Positions 32,352 through 40,367 of a stretch of DNA of 64,000 bases are shown piece by piece. Positions within the stretch are counted from its first letter, which is position 1. Each line of letters begins with the position of its first letter. This stretch comes from a virus. The stretch covers positions 316,344 to 380,343 of IMG/VR virus record IMGVR_UViG_3300030102_006934. One strand, written 5' to 3'. Position numbers and translations under genes: made by a program. The notes beneath the pieces are model-generated. The model saw nothing but the letters and a program-made list of their open reading frames with translations. It searched no databases and had not been told where the DNA came from.

Positions 32352-32554
32352 TGAACGAAAAAATAGTGGATGCTTTAAGGACAAAGTATCAATACGACAT
32401 GAAAAAATCAGTATCTTTAATAGATTCTGAATTAAACAACCCAACCACTGAGACTATAATTAATGTAGACCGTTTAATTGGTGAGTTTTATGAAGCTAAA
32501 GAAAAAGCTTCCTACTTGGAGGCTATCATTAAGAATTTAAAGGGGGAAGAGTAA
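32348..32554 (+). CDS. Hypothetical helical protein, 68 aa
   Basis: Family not recognised. Helical and acidic (LIGEFYEAKEKASYLEAIIK). It overlaps both neighbours (4 bases and 1 base), within the run 31713-34314. Confidence 0.6.
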   Translation: MMNEKIVDALRTKYQYDMKKSVSLIDSELNNPTTETIINVDRLIGEFYEAKEKASYLEAIIKNLKGEE

Positions 32555-33219
32555 TGACAAACAATCAAATATTTTTCAATATAGATACACAACAAGACTT
32601 TTTTGATAGGGAGTGTGTAGATATACCAAATGGGGAATCTGTTTTAGAAAATTTAAAATCAATTAGTAATTATTTAAGGGATAACCAAATTAAAACTATC
32701 CATACAATAAGATGGTTCATAGAGGATTCGGAATTCTTTTCTGAGATGCCAGATTATAAAACTAAATTCCCTAAACATTGTATTAAAGATACAAAAGGAT
32801 CTAGATTTATAAGTCAGACAGCACCTATAGGTTATTTTTTGATAAATTGGGAGGGTGGTGACTTAGTATTCCCAGAAATACACAGAAACACAAACATTGT
32901 GGTAACTAAAAAAAATACTGATTTATTTGGTGGTAACTCTTTTTCCGAAGCTTTAATAAATAATCTAGGAATTCCAATGATGCAAAGACCATCTTTTTAT
33001 CTGTACGGTGTTTCAGTTGGTTCCACAGCATTGTCACTATTAAGAAGAGGTTATTCAGTGACGGTCATTAGTGATGCCAATATAAACTTAGATGGACAAG
33101 TATTTAAAAAAGAGGATATAATAAATAGTACTATAAACCCAGAAACTGGTAAACAAGTAAATGAGGTGTTACCATTAAATTTTATAACAACAAAAGAGTT
33201 AATAGATGGAAATAAATAG
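32554..33219 (+). CDS. Isochorismatase/nicotinamidase-like protein lacking the catalytic Cys
   Basis: 221 residues. FFNIDTQQDFF (D11), VVTKKNTDLFGG (Lys) and YGVSVGSTALSLLRRGYSVT are the three parts of the cysteine hydrolase triad, and VISDAN follows. The usual GV-x-T-x-x-C-V segment has no Cys: S or T occupies the site. By family it would hydrolyse nicotinamide or isochorismate, but here it may be inactive or changed in chemistry. Confidence 0.7.
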   Translation: MTNNQIFFNIDTQQDFFDRECVDIPNGESVLENLKSISNYLRDNQIKTIHTIRWFIEDSEFFSEMPDYKTKFPKHCIKDTKGSRFISQTAPIGYFLINWEGGDLVFPEIHRNTNIVVTKKNTDLFGGNSFSEALINNLGIPMMQRPSFYLYGVSVGSTALSLLRRGYSVTVISDANINLDGQVFKKEDIINSTINPETGKQVNEVLPLNFITTKELIDGNK

Positions 33220-33829
33220 TGAATCAATAGAGAGATGGGGTTCGATAGGTTTGTTAGAGGGACTACCTATATGGGAGAAAAATGAGTTAGCCTTAATTTT
33301 AGATAACGCCACAAAAATATTGTTAGACCAAATTAAGAGAAAATCTTTAAGCGATGAATTTTTAGACATTTATGATAATGTGTACATCCCTATTTGTAGA
33401 AGATTATATAGAAGGGTTGGCCCTAGGTTTGACATTATTAAGATGATGGATAGATTGATGGATGATACGATACTTAATTTTGACTTACTTAAAGGGAAAG
33501 TTGAAAACAAAAAAAAGGAAAAACTAAGTCAAAAAGACCCAATAGTAGAGTTCTGTGTTAATTTTTCCGATTCTTACGAGGATGAAGAAACTCTTAAAAG
33601 TTTTTTATCAGAAGAAGATTATGAAAAAAAGGTAGATCTAATTTTAGAAAGAATGCGGTCTGTGTTATTAAATAATAGGAATGTTTTAAGTTTTAAGAAT
33701 ACTGGTACCGATTGGGATATAAAATTATCGGAAGAGAAAAGGTCAGTTAGTCATGTTAGGTTTTGGAATCAAAAAATGTCTAACTCTTTTCTACTACAAT
33801 CTCTATCAGATATAAACAAAGGTATATAA
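33206..33829 (+). CDS. Hypothetical protein, 207 aa
   Basis: Family not recognised. Helical, with IPICRRLYRRVGPRFDIIKM and a long charged middle. It overlaps the isochorismatase-like gene by 14 bases and the epimerase gene by one base, so it is part of the same translated chain. Confidence 0.6.
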   Translation: MEINSESIERWGSIGLLEGLPIWEKNELALILDNATKILLDQIKRKSLSDEFLDIYDNVYIPICRRLYRRVGPRFDIIKMMDRLMDDTILNFDLLKGKVENKKKEKLSQKDPIVEFCVNFSDSYEDEETLKSFLSEEDYEKKVDLILERMRSVLLNNRNVLSFKNTGTDWDIKLSEEKRSVSHVRFWNQKMSNSFLLQSLSDINKGI

Positions 33830-34314
33830 TGGAAAAGGCAGAGAGGTTAAAAAATCAAATTTTCTTTGATGATAGGGGTTCATTTAGTCCTCTATCACTT
33901 AATTTATTAGATAAAGTATGGGTTCAAAGTAATGTTAGTGTCAACCCCCAAAAATGGACTCTAAGAGGACTCCATTTCCAAAAGGGTTGGTACTCACAAG
34001 CTAAACTGATAAAAGTTATAAAAGGTGAGATATTGGACTTTGTGGTGGATTTAAGAGGCGATACCCCATCCAAAGTTGAGTTTTTTCAAATGTCTGAGGG
34101 TGATGAAATAATTGTCCCTAAAGGTTACGCCCATGGGTTTATCACTTTAGAAGATAATACTGTAGTACAATATTTAGTGGATAATGAGTACAACCCAAGT
34201 TCAGAAGGTAATATAGTGTGGACCAATTTCGAATCTATTTTGAATAAAATAAAAGAGGTTTCCCCAGAATTTGATGATTCTAAAGTGATAATTTCAAAAA
34301 AAGATTTAATTTAA
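33829..34314 (+). CDS. dTDP-4-dehydrorhamnose 3,5-epimerase-like protein (RmlC/RfbC)
   Basis: 161 residues. FFDDRGSFSPL, TLRGLHFQKG (catalytic His region), KLIKVIKGEILDFVVDLR, IIVPKGYAHGF and YLVDNEYNP match the cupin fold of RmlC throughout. RmlC acts in dTDP-rhamnose synthesis. No other rml genes are seen here, so it may modify host surface sugar or act on another nucleotide sugar. With the phosphomannomutase-like gene it hints at surface glycan remodelling. Confidence 0.82.
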   Translation: MEKAERLKNQIFFDDRGSFSPLSLNLLDKVWVQSNVSVNPQKWTLRGLHFQKGWYSQAKLIKVIKGEILDFVVDLRGDTPSKVEFFQMSEGDEIIVPKGYAHGFITLEDNTVVQYLVDNEYNPSSEGNIVWTNFESILNKIKEVSPEFDDSKVIISKKDLI

Positions 34315-34319
34315 TCACA

Positions 34320-34499
34320 AAACCTGTTGACCATTTAAAATAAGTTTAGTAGTATTGTATTGTATTTAAACAGAGAAGTCTGAGAAAAAGAAAGAAGAGA
34401 AATTTTTTAAACTTGGTTATCGTGTTAAGTTAAAAAGTTGTAAACTTAATTATTGAAAAGAGACTTAATGTTTAAGGGGGTATAAAATCCCCCATATAA
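34320..34499 (+). other. Gene-free spacer before the Gly-type tRNAs
   Basis: 180 bases without a convincing gene. It contains a perfect hairpin GGGGG-TATAAAAT-CCCCC near 34475-34493 and otherwise AT-rich sequence. It could be leader or processing sequence for the two tRNAs. Confidence 0.4.
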
Positions 34500-34571
34500 G
34501 CGGGTGTAGTTTAAAAGTAAAACATTTAACATCCAGTTAGAAGTTGGCGGTGCGAATCCGACCTACCCGCT
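34500..34571 (+). tRNA. tRNA-Gly-like (TCC), A at position 33
   Basis: Acceptor GCGGGTG/TACCCGC (one G-T pair), D arm TAGTTTAAAAGTAAAAC, anticodon arm TTTAA-CATCCAG-TTAGA, discriminator T as in Gly tRNAs. The anticodon reads TCC, but the base before it is A, not the near-universal U33. CCA is not encoded. Confidence 0.75.
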
Positions 34572-34609
34572 CTAAAATTAAGAAAGACAGTTATACTGTC
34601 AAAATATAA

Positions 34610-34681
34610 GCGGATGTAGTTTAATGGTAAAACGTTTAACATCCAGTTAGAAGTTAGGAGTTCGATTCTCACTCATCCGCT
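34610..34681 (+). tRNA. tRNA-Gly-like (TCC), second copy, A at position 33
   Basis: Acceptor GCGGATG/CATCCGC perfect, same anticodon arm TTTAA-CATCCAG-TTAGA, discriminator T. The acceptor and T arm differ from the first copy by paired changes, so both are under structural constraint while sharing A33. CCA is not encoded. Confidence 0.75.
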
Positions 34682-34710
34682 CAATTTAAAAAAAGATTAA
34701 CTCAATTAAA

Positions 34711-34845
34711 ATGAGGAAAAAACATCTAACCAAAAAATACGCTAAGTTAATATCCTTTAGACTTTTAGCCACTGTAAAACATGTGGACTATGAGTGGTTG
34801 GAAAAAGTCCTTTCGGATTTAATAGACGCTTCAAATAAAAAGTAG
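34711..34845 (+). CDS. Small basic protein, 44 aa
   Basis: MRKKHLTKKYAKLISFRLLA then a helical C-terminus. Family not recognised. The stop is one base before the next start, supporting real coding. Confidence 0.5.
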   Translation: MRKKHLTKKYAKLISFRLLATVKHVDYEWLEKVLSDLIDASNKK

Positions 34846-34846
34846 T

Positions 34847-35071
34847 ATGATTAAAAAAAGAACTTTAAACGAATATAGACAAACAAAAGACTCGGTGTAT
34901 AAAGTTACAAATGGTAAGGACAATAGTCACCCAAAATACAAATCATTAGATAAACCATTACTCACTCAAGAAGATATGTCTGAGTTAATTGATTTAATTA
35001 GTAGTACACCTAATGATTGGGATTTAGGTCAAAGAATTAGAGAATATTTTATTAAAAAAACTCTAGTATAA
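34847..35071 (+). CDS. Hypothetical protein, 74 aa
   Basis: Charged and soluble; basic N-terminus KKRTLNEYRQTKDSVYK. Family not recognised. Follows the 44-residue gene after one base. Confidence 0.55.
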   Translation: MIKKRTLNEYRQTKDSVYKVTNGKDNSHPKYKSLDKPLLTQEDMSELIDLISSTPNDWDLGQRIREYFIKKTLV

Positions 35072-35108
35072 TAAAAAAATAAGGTTCTAACCTTAAAAAA
35101 AAAATAGT

Positions 35109-35264
35109 ATGGATAAGATAAAGAAAATAGTTAACTCTTCTTGGTTTAGGTCAGCTTTAGCTGGTTTAGTTGCCGTAGGTTTGGTCATCAAGGGTGAGTT
35201 ATTTTACGCAGGTATCGCTATAGGTATTGGTGTTAGAGAATTCTTACTAGCATTTAAATCTTAG
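35109..35264 (+). CDS. Small membrane protein, 51 aa
   Basis: MDKIKKIVNSSWFRSALAGL, then GLVAVGLVIKGELFYAGIAI: a short hydrophobic protein with one or two helices rich in G and A, like small holin-type or membrane proteins. Function is not known. A terminator follows 15 bases later. Confidence 0.55.
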   Translation: MDKIKKIVNSSWFRSALAGLVAVGLVIKGELFYAGIAIGIGVREFLLAFKS

Positions 35265-35278
35265 TATGAAAAGTAAAT

Positions 35279-35312
35279 TAAAAAACCTTGTGATTACAAG
35301 GTTTTTTTTTTA
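35279..35312 (+). terminator. Intrinsic terminator
   Basis: AAAAACCTTGT-GATT-ACAAGGTTTTT followed by a long T run; strong and placed after the small membrane protein gene. Confidence 0.88.
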
Positions 35313-35357
35313 TTCCGTAAGGTTGATTTAATGGTTTTAATTTAATATCGTTATTTT

Positions 35358-35828
35358 ATGGACTATAAAAAGGGTGAAATAGTAAAGATTAGTGATGATA
35401 GGTTAGTTAAAATAATTAATTTACCAGGATCTTTTATGTCCAACGGATCTTATGAAGTTGTTGAATGGATAGATAATGGAGTGGGTGAGATAGGGAAACC
35501 TTTTTGGGTTAAACCAGAAAAAATCATGTACCCTATCAAAAAGGAAATGTTAGACGATATTAACCACTACTTTGAGGTTATATGGGATGAAGATGGTTTA
35601 AATTTAATACCCAAAAACTTCTCATTAATAGATATTGAGTCTGATAGAGACGACTTTAATAGAATTAAATTTACTTTTGAAGAAGGGAGAAAACATAAAA
35701 CTGTTAATATTCATGTGGGTGGTGTACCAATTAATGATAAAGACAAAATCACCACCAGACCCAAGAAGAAGAAAAGTAAAGTGAAAAAAATTATAAATGT
35801 TTTAAAAGAAAAAGAAGATGAAGTTTGA
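35358..35828 (+). CDS. Hypothetical protein, 156 aa
   Basis: N-terminal YKKGEIVKISDDRLVKIINL suggests a beta-barrel domain; the C-terminal tail is lysine-rich (RPKKKKSKVKKIINVLKEKE). Family not recognised. Overlaps the next gene by 11 bases. Confidence 0.6.
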   Translation: MDYKKGEIVKISDDRLVKIINLPGSFMSNGSYEVVEWIDNGVGEIGKPFWVKPEKIMYPIKKEMLDDINHYFEVIWDEDGLNLIPKNFSLIDIESDRDDFNRIKFTFEEGRKHKTVNIHVGGVPINDKDKITTRPKKKKSKVKKIINVLKEKEDEV

Positions 35829-36285
35829 AAAACCTTTTCACATTAAAATACAACCTTATTACAATATTAAAGAACCTACCACTGAAAGAGAAAATGCTGA
35901 GACTACTTTAAATGTTAGAGAGTTAGGTGGTATGACAACTACTACGGGTGAAAGACTAGAAGGACAAGAAGTTGAAATGATTAGAAGTGGTGGTAAAATG
36001 GATTGGAACCTTTTTAATGAGTCTAATGGTGGTAAACCCCAAAATAATCTCCATTTGATGCGTATTTGGACTCTACAGATGGTGACACAAATGGTTAATG
36101 AAAAGGCCTATACTAATGAGTTCCATAGTGAACCTAAATTTGGGGTATCTGAAGAAGATAAAAATATAGTTTTAAAAACAATCCGTAAAATGACTAATAT
36201 TTTAAACGATGAATTAGAAAAAACTAGTAATTCATTAATAACAAAAAAGAAAAATAAATTTAATTTTAGTGAAAATGTTGAATAA
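35818..36285 (+). CDS. Hypothetical protein, 155 aa
   Basis: Family not recognised. Contains a Thr/Gly-rich stretch (GGMTTTTGERLEGQEVEMI) followed by a helical half. Overlaps the next gene by 11 bases in a three-gene run. Confidence 0.6.
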   Translation: MKFEKPFHIKIQPYYNIKEPTTERENAETTLNVRELGGMTTTTGERLEGQEVEMIRSGGKMDWNLFNESNGGKPQNNLHLMRIWTLQMVTQMVNEKAYTNEFHSEPKFGVSEEDKNIVLKTIRKMTNILNDELEKTSNSLITKKKNKFNFSENVE

Positions 36286-36541
36286 AGAAAAAAAATTATA
36301 TGAGATAATATCGGACAATGGTTCCTATATCTATTTAGATGAGTTAAATAATGTTATCTATGATGCAGACTTTAAAGTTGTGTTAGGTAAAATAAGTGAT
36401 GAATTTAGGTTCATACCAAAGTCTAATACAGTTTTAGAACAAGGATTAACACCACAAATGTTAACTTTAATCTCTAATTTAATTAAAAAGAAGGCGGGTA
36501 TAGGTGAAAAAAGAGCTGAGTCTATTGAGGTAGAGGATTAA
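36275..36541 (+). CDS. Hypothetical protein, 88 aa
   Basis: Start taken at ATG 36275; a GTG two codons earlier is possible. KLYEIISDNGSYIYLDELNN suggests an alpha/beta fold. Family not recognised. Confidence 0.55.
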   Translation: MLNKEKKLYEIISDNGSYIYLDELNNVIYDADFKVVLGKISDEFRFIPKSNTVLEQGLTPQMLTLISNLIKKKAGIGEKRAESIEVED

Positions 36542-36562
36542 AAACTTATTATAGTAACAACA

Positions 36563-36571
36563 TATTTATAT
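36563..36571 (+). promoter_or_regulatory. Late-type motif TATTTATAT
   Basis: Three bases before the tagged metallopeptidase start at 36575; close to the standard spacing. Confidence 0.45.
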
Positions 36572-36574
36572 GGT

Positions 36575-37804
36575 ATGGGGTTAAGTTCTATAATAAAACA
36601 TTTTTTAACTGAAGTAGGTGGAATATCTATTGAGTCCAGAAAATGGGCTAAAATAATAGAAAAATATGTTTCAGATGTCTTAGAAAAACAAAGGGAAGAA
36701 CAGAAGAAAAATACACCTCAAAAGGGTTATGGGAAAGAAACAGATTACCCAGAAGATTTTGAAAGCTACTACGACTCTTACCCAACTCACTTTATAAATG
36801 ATGAGGGTCAAGAATATAATGTAGGATATGTCTACGGTTTGGAAATTATTGATTACGTAGATGAAGATATAAGAGATATTATAGAAAATGTTTTATTCGA
36901 AGTTGAGTTTGACTCTGATGGTTTGTTTATAGATGTCGTTAATTTTGAAATAGAGGAGTTGGAGCCGTTTTTTGGCCAAATTTATGGAGCCGTTGAAGAT
37001 TACATATTCGATGGTGGTCACTTTATTGATGATGATTACAACCAGTTAGAGGTCGTATACAACAAAAATGATCAATTTGATTATTTCTATGAGAGTAACT
37101 TAGAATTTTTTTCAACACCAAGCATAGAACAAATAGAAATAGAAGGTAAGTATTTTCCAGAAGCTTATAAAGATTTTAGTGTAGATAAATGGATTATAAA
37201 AAATTCTAATAGAATAGAATACGACCATAGGGAATCTGGTTACGATAAAGATGGTAATTATTTAGTTTATCTGAATATGCCATTATACTCTGTTGGTGGG
37301 TCAGCACTAAATCATGAGATAAAACACGCTTTCGATGATTGGAACAGAATTAGTAGAGGGGCTCAACCAATAAGGTCTAGTTGGGAAATTAAAAATATAT
37401 ATACACCAGATTTTGAGAAATTAATTTTAGGGGACTCCCGTAAATTTGGGAGTGTGTTATCTGAAATAATAAAAAAGTATTATATGGGATCTAAATTAGA
37501 AGTACCAGCTTACCTAGAAAGTGAGTTCGATGACCCAACAATGACCAATTATAAAGCCGTTGCTAAGGATATGATTAATTTTAAGGTTTCTAACTACCTA
37601 GATAAAGATGGTAATCCTATGGGACCTTTACAAGAAAATTGGTCTAATTTAATAGGTAATTATGATATCCCATTTTTTAAGAAGTTTCCAGATGTTTTAG
37701 AGTTTTTAAAGTATACTCAGAAACACTTCAATAAAAGAGGTGAATATATTTTAAAGAAAATAAATAAAATGAGTTATTTAAACGATAAAAACAAAAAAAA
37801 ATAA
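36575..37804 (+). CDS. Tagged putative zinc metallopeptidase (HEIKH)
   Basis: 409 residues. Tag MGLSSIIKHFLTEVGG with site L-T-E followed by V, and ISIES soon after. GGSALNHEIKHAFDDW holds HExxH (H247, E248, H251). The N-terminal 200 residues are acidic and include EDYIFDGGHFIDDDY. Unlike most tagged genes it stands alone, with its own late-type motif. By inference a second packaged peptidase, unrelated in sequence to the one at 30772 outside the motif. Confidence 0.6.
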   Translation: MGLSSIIKHFLTEVGGISIESRKWAKIIEKYVSDVLEKQREEQKKNTPQKGYGKETDYPEDFESYYDSYPTHFINDEGQEYNVGYVYGLEIIDYVDEDIRDIIENVLFEVEFDSDGLFIDVVNFEIEELEPFFGQIYGAVEDYIFDGGHFIDDDYNQLEVVYNKNDQFDYFYESNLEFFSTPSIEQIEIEGKYFPEAYKDFSVDKWIIKNSNRIEYDHRESGYDKDGNYLVYLNMPLYSVGGSALNHEIKHAFDDWNRISRGAQPIRSSWEIKNIYTPDFEKLILGDSRKFGSVLSEIIKKYYMGSKLEVPAYLESEFDDPTMTNYKAVAKDMINFKVSNYLDKDGNPMGPLQENWSNLIGNYDIPFFKKFPDVLEFLKYTQKHFNKRGEYILKKINKMSYLNDKNKKK

Positions 37805-37851
37805 TTCACATTTTACTTTTCTTATATAGATTTTTTATCTACAATTAAAAT

Positions 37852-38046
37852 ATGAGAAATAGTTATATAATTAAAAAAATTATGGCGGATGCTAAGGGTG
37901 ATAAAAAACATGTATTACTTTTAGATTCACAGAATGAAGTTTTAGAGATGAAATCAATGAAAGAGGCTAATAAGTTAGTTGACATATTAAATTCAAATTC
38001 TGACAGTGGTTGGGTTTACGAAATAATGGAGATTAAAAATAAATGA
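37852..38046 (+). CDS. Hypothetical protein, 64 aa
   Basis: Small alpha/beta protein (HVLLLDSQNEVLEMKSMKEA, VDILNSNSDSGWVYEI). Family not recognised. Short gap (7 bases) to the HNH gene. Confidence 0.55.
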   Translation: MRNSYIIKKIMADAKGDKKHVLLLDSQNEVLEMKSMKEANKLVDILNSNSDSGWVYEIMEIKNK

Positions 38047-38053
38047 TTTTAAA

Positions 38054-38416
38054 ATGTCTTGTGAAGGGGAGCCTTTTTGGGCTAAAAAGAAGAGAGATCA
38101 ATGGGAACAACTAAAGTTTAATTCAGAATTTCTGAAAGAATCTTTAGAAAAAAATGGAGAGTTACATTGTGAGTATTGTGGGAAGGATAATTTAACTATC
38201 TATGAGTGGTGTGAAAAAGTTAATTTTAATGATGTCGCTACTGTAGATCATTTTTACCCTAAATCAAGATATCAGAACTTAAAAAAGGATAAAAATAACT
38301 TAATTGTATCTTGTTATAACTGTAATAATAAGAAAAAAGATTCTGTTTGGGATATAGAAAATATAAAACACCCAATGGACCTTGATAAAATTAAAAAAAT
38401 TAAAAAAATTGTTTAA
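38054..38416 (+). CDS. HNH endonuclease, 120 aa
   Basis: CEYCGKDNLTIY (CxxC), VATVDHFYPKSRY (D-H), NNLIVSCYNCNNKKKDSVW (N and CxxC-N): a complete Cys-type HNH domain occupying nearly the whole protein. Third HNH gene of the window. Overlaps the next gene by 35 bases. Confidence 0.82.
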   Translation: MSCEGEPFWAKKKRDQWEQLKFNSEFLKESLEKNGELHCEYCGKDNLTIYEWCEKVNFNDVATVDHFYPKSRYQNLKKDKNNLIVSCYNCNNKKKDSVWDIENIKHPMDLDKIKKIKKIV

Positions 38417-38882
38417 AAAAGGGTTAGATTTTGAGAATTTACTACACAAGTTAAAACCAAGTACTGCAATATTTTCATTAATTTTTTTGATAGTAATAGT
38501 ATTAAGCGAACAACCACTAGAGTCAATATCATCCACATGGGGTACACCTTTACAACCCATGTTTATAATAACTAACGCCTTAACTAGTTACTTTTTCTTT
38601 GAACTTAAAAAGTGGAGGTTAGCCGCTTTATTCCTTTTACTACTAACAGCATTCCCACTAGACACTTTCAAAGAAGTTCACGATATTTCAGCAACATTGT
38701 TTTTTTTATTTTGTATGAGAGGATTATTTTTTATTAAAAAATTTAGATTTTACTTAGTAATTTACATGTTTTCCCCAATAATATGGTTAATTTATAATCT
38801 TTTTTGGTTCGAAGTTTACGCTATTTTTGTTTTATGTCTTTACCATTTAAATTTAATTTATTATATTAGGTTTAAAATATAG
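38382..38882 (+). CDS. Polytopic membrane protein, 166 aa
   Basis: About five hydrophobic helices (AIFSLIFLIVIVLS, MFIITNALTSYFFFEL, LAALFLLLLTAFP, ATLFFLFCMRGLFF, MFSPIIWLIYNLFW). Family not recognised, though the pattern is like small YhhN-type proteins. Start uncertain because of the 35-base overlap. Confidence 0.6.
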   Translation: MIKLKKLKKLFKKGLDFENLLHKLKPSTAIFSLIFLIVIVLSEQPLESISSTWGTPLQPMFIITNALTSYFFFELKKWRLAALFLLLLTAFPLDTFKEVHDISATLFFLFCMRGLFFIKKFRFYLVIYMFSPIIWLIYNLFWFEVYAIFVLCLYHLNLIYYIRFKI

Positions 38883-38885
38883 AAA

Positions 38886-39050
38886 ATGGATGAAATTAAT
38901 CAAAAAAGTATTGGAGATTTAACTGTTTCGGAGGCTATGGTTTTATTAACCCCAATAAGTTTATCCTATGGATTAAGATTAAATAGATTAAAAGAATTTA
39001 AATTAGCTAGATTGATACTAGTTAATTTGTATAGTAGAGAGTTGATTTGA
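38886..39050 (+). CDS. Small helical protein, 54 aa
   Basis: MDEINQKSIGDLTVSEAMVL, then LTPISLSYGLRLNRLK. Family not recognised. Starts 3 bases after the membrane gene stop and shares a base with the next start. Confidence 0.5.
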   Translation: MDEINQKSIGDLTVSEAMVLLTPISLSYGLRLNRLKEFKLARLILVNLYSRELI

Positions 39051-39154
39051 TGGGTAGGTTTTTAAATTTTTTGAGGTCTTGGTGGAAAGAACACATTGTA
39101 GACGTTTGCCCACCAGAATTAGAGGACGAAGAGTTTTCTGAAAAATATAGGTAA
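39050..39154 (+). CDS. Tiny protein, 34 aa
   Basis: MGRFLNFLRSWWKEHIVDV then an acidic tail. Looks amphipathic. Start overlaps the previous stop (TGATG). Function unknown. Confidence 0.45.
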   Translation: MGRFLNFLRSWWKEHIVDVCPPELEDEEFSEKYR

Positions 39155-39180
39155 ATAATAAAAATTAAAAATAAAAAAAA

Positions 39181-39555
39181 ATGAGTATTAAAAAACGTTT
39201 TGTTGAAATGATTAAAAATGGTTACCCAGAGTTTAACCAAGAAAGTGACTCTGTTGAAATTGAATTTGAAGGTGGAGGGGATGACTTTGGTTCTTTTCAT
39301 TATATTGACATCTATCCTAATAGAGAGGGTGATGTAGATTTAAATGAAGATGAAAATCGTAATCTTCTTTTGGATATTATTGATGCTGGTAATGTACACT
39401 ATACTTGGATTAACAATGGTACAACTGGTAATATCAAGTATAATGAAGAAGGTGAACAGGAATTATCAGTTTATACTTTAGTTAGTGAAGAACATTACGG
39501 TTATGTTGAAGAGGAGGAAGAAGTTGAAAACACAAATGAAGAAGTAAATGGCTAA
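39181..39555 (+). CDS. Hypothetical acidic protein, 124 aa
   Basis: Very acidic (VEIEFEGGGDDFGS, LNEDENRNLL, YVEEEEEVENTNEE). Family not recognised; composition is that of a nucleic-acid mimic or inhibitor, without direct support. Overlaps the next gene by 8 bases. Confidence 0.6.
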   Translation: MSIKKRFVEMIKNGYPEFNQESDSVEIEFEGGGDDFGSFHYIDIYPNREGDVDLNEDENRNLLLDIIDAGNVHYTWINNGTTGNIKYNEEGEQELSVYTLVSEEHYGYVEEEEEVENTNEEVNG

Positions 39556-39952
39556 CCCTAGAGTACATTCAAAGTCTTCAGTAAGATTATGGGGTGGTGA
39601 GATAGAAGACTATCTACCACTTCATAATAAAATGGATTGTTCTAAGAAGTATTTTTCAGACAATAGACATCGAACATTAACACACAATATGTTTTTTATT
39701 TTTGAGGTTATGTTGCCTTTATTTGGGGAGTATATAACCAATTCATCTGGTAAAGTTGTGTCAGTTAAAGATATATGTGAATACCATATACTAGAGGATT
39801 ACGGTAAGAAATTTATACCCAACGTATCAGACTTTTTATCTGAGATGGATATTAAACCTTGGATGGCTAATGGCGTTGGTGAGAATCCATATTCCATCAA
39901 GAAAAATGTTTCGGAGGAGAAAAAGGTTTTGAAAAGAATATTAATAGATTAA
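39548..39952 (+). CDS. DUF6915-like conserved protein
   Basis: 134 residues. ANPRVHSKSSVRLWGGEIED, LPLHNKMDCSKKYFSDNRHR, SVKDICEYHILEDYGKKFIP and SDFLSEM follow the DUF6915 family found in phages and bacteria. The conserved His and Asp (D-x-RHR, EYH) could bind metal, but no activity is known. Confidence 0.65.
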   Translation: MANPRVHSKSSVRLWGGEIEDYLPLHNKMDCSKKYFSDNRHRTLTHNMFFIFEVMLPLFGEYITNSSGKVVSVKDICEYHILEDYGKKFIPNVSDFLSEMDIKPWMANGVGENPYSIKKNVSEEKKVLKRILID

Positions 39953-40026
39953 TGTGAAAAATATATTAAAAAAAATAATAATATTCTTTTTAATTAGGAA
40001 TATTGGTAAAAAAAATAGAAGTAAAT

Positions 40027-40122
40027 ATGATAGGATTTAAATACGTTTTATTAGTTTTCACACTAACCTTTATATTTATAATTTACTCAGCTAAAAAATG
40101 GTATAAAAAAAGTGGTAAATGA
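40027..40122 (+). CDS. Tiny single-pass membrane protein, 31 aa
   Basis: MIGFKYVLLVFTLTFIFIIY, then a basic tail (SAKKWYKKSGK). Stop overlaps the Smr gene start (ATGA), supporting translation. Confidence 0.5.
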   Translation: MIGFKYVLLVFTLTFIFIIYSAKKWYKKSGK

Positions 40123-40340
40123 AGTCTTTAGATCTCCATGGTATAAAACACGCCGATGTCTTTAGAAAAGTGGACACATTTGTTGGTGAAAATATTATAC
40201 GGGGGGTTAACGAGGTAGAAATAATAACTGGTTACAGTGTGAAAATGAAATCTTTAGTTAACATAGTTTTAGATGATTATGGGTTAGATTCTGAAGAAGA
40301 TTTTTTAAATAAAGGAAGATTAGTGGTTAAACTAATTTAA
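40119..40340 (+). CDS. Small Smr-domain protein
   Basis: 73 residues. MKSLDLHGIKHADVF contains the L-D-L-H-G motif, and VEIITGYSVKMKSLVNIVL with GRLVVKL follow the Smr fold order (the usual G-x-G is altered). Stand-alone Smr domains bind or nick nucleic acids, and in bacteria some rescue stalled ribosomes. Which applies here is unknown. Confidence 0.7.
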   Translation: MKSLDLHGIKHADVFRKVDTFVGENIIRGVNEVEIITGYSVKMKSLVNIVLDDYGLDSEEDFLNKGRLVVKLI

Positions 40341-40367
40341 TATAATAACAAAAAAAACAGAAGCAAA

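Noticed and set aside
34500-34681. Reading the Gly-type genes as pseudogenes
   Set aside because: Acceptor and T stems keep pairing through compensatory differences between the copies, which argues for function despite A33.
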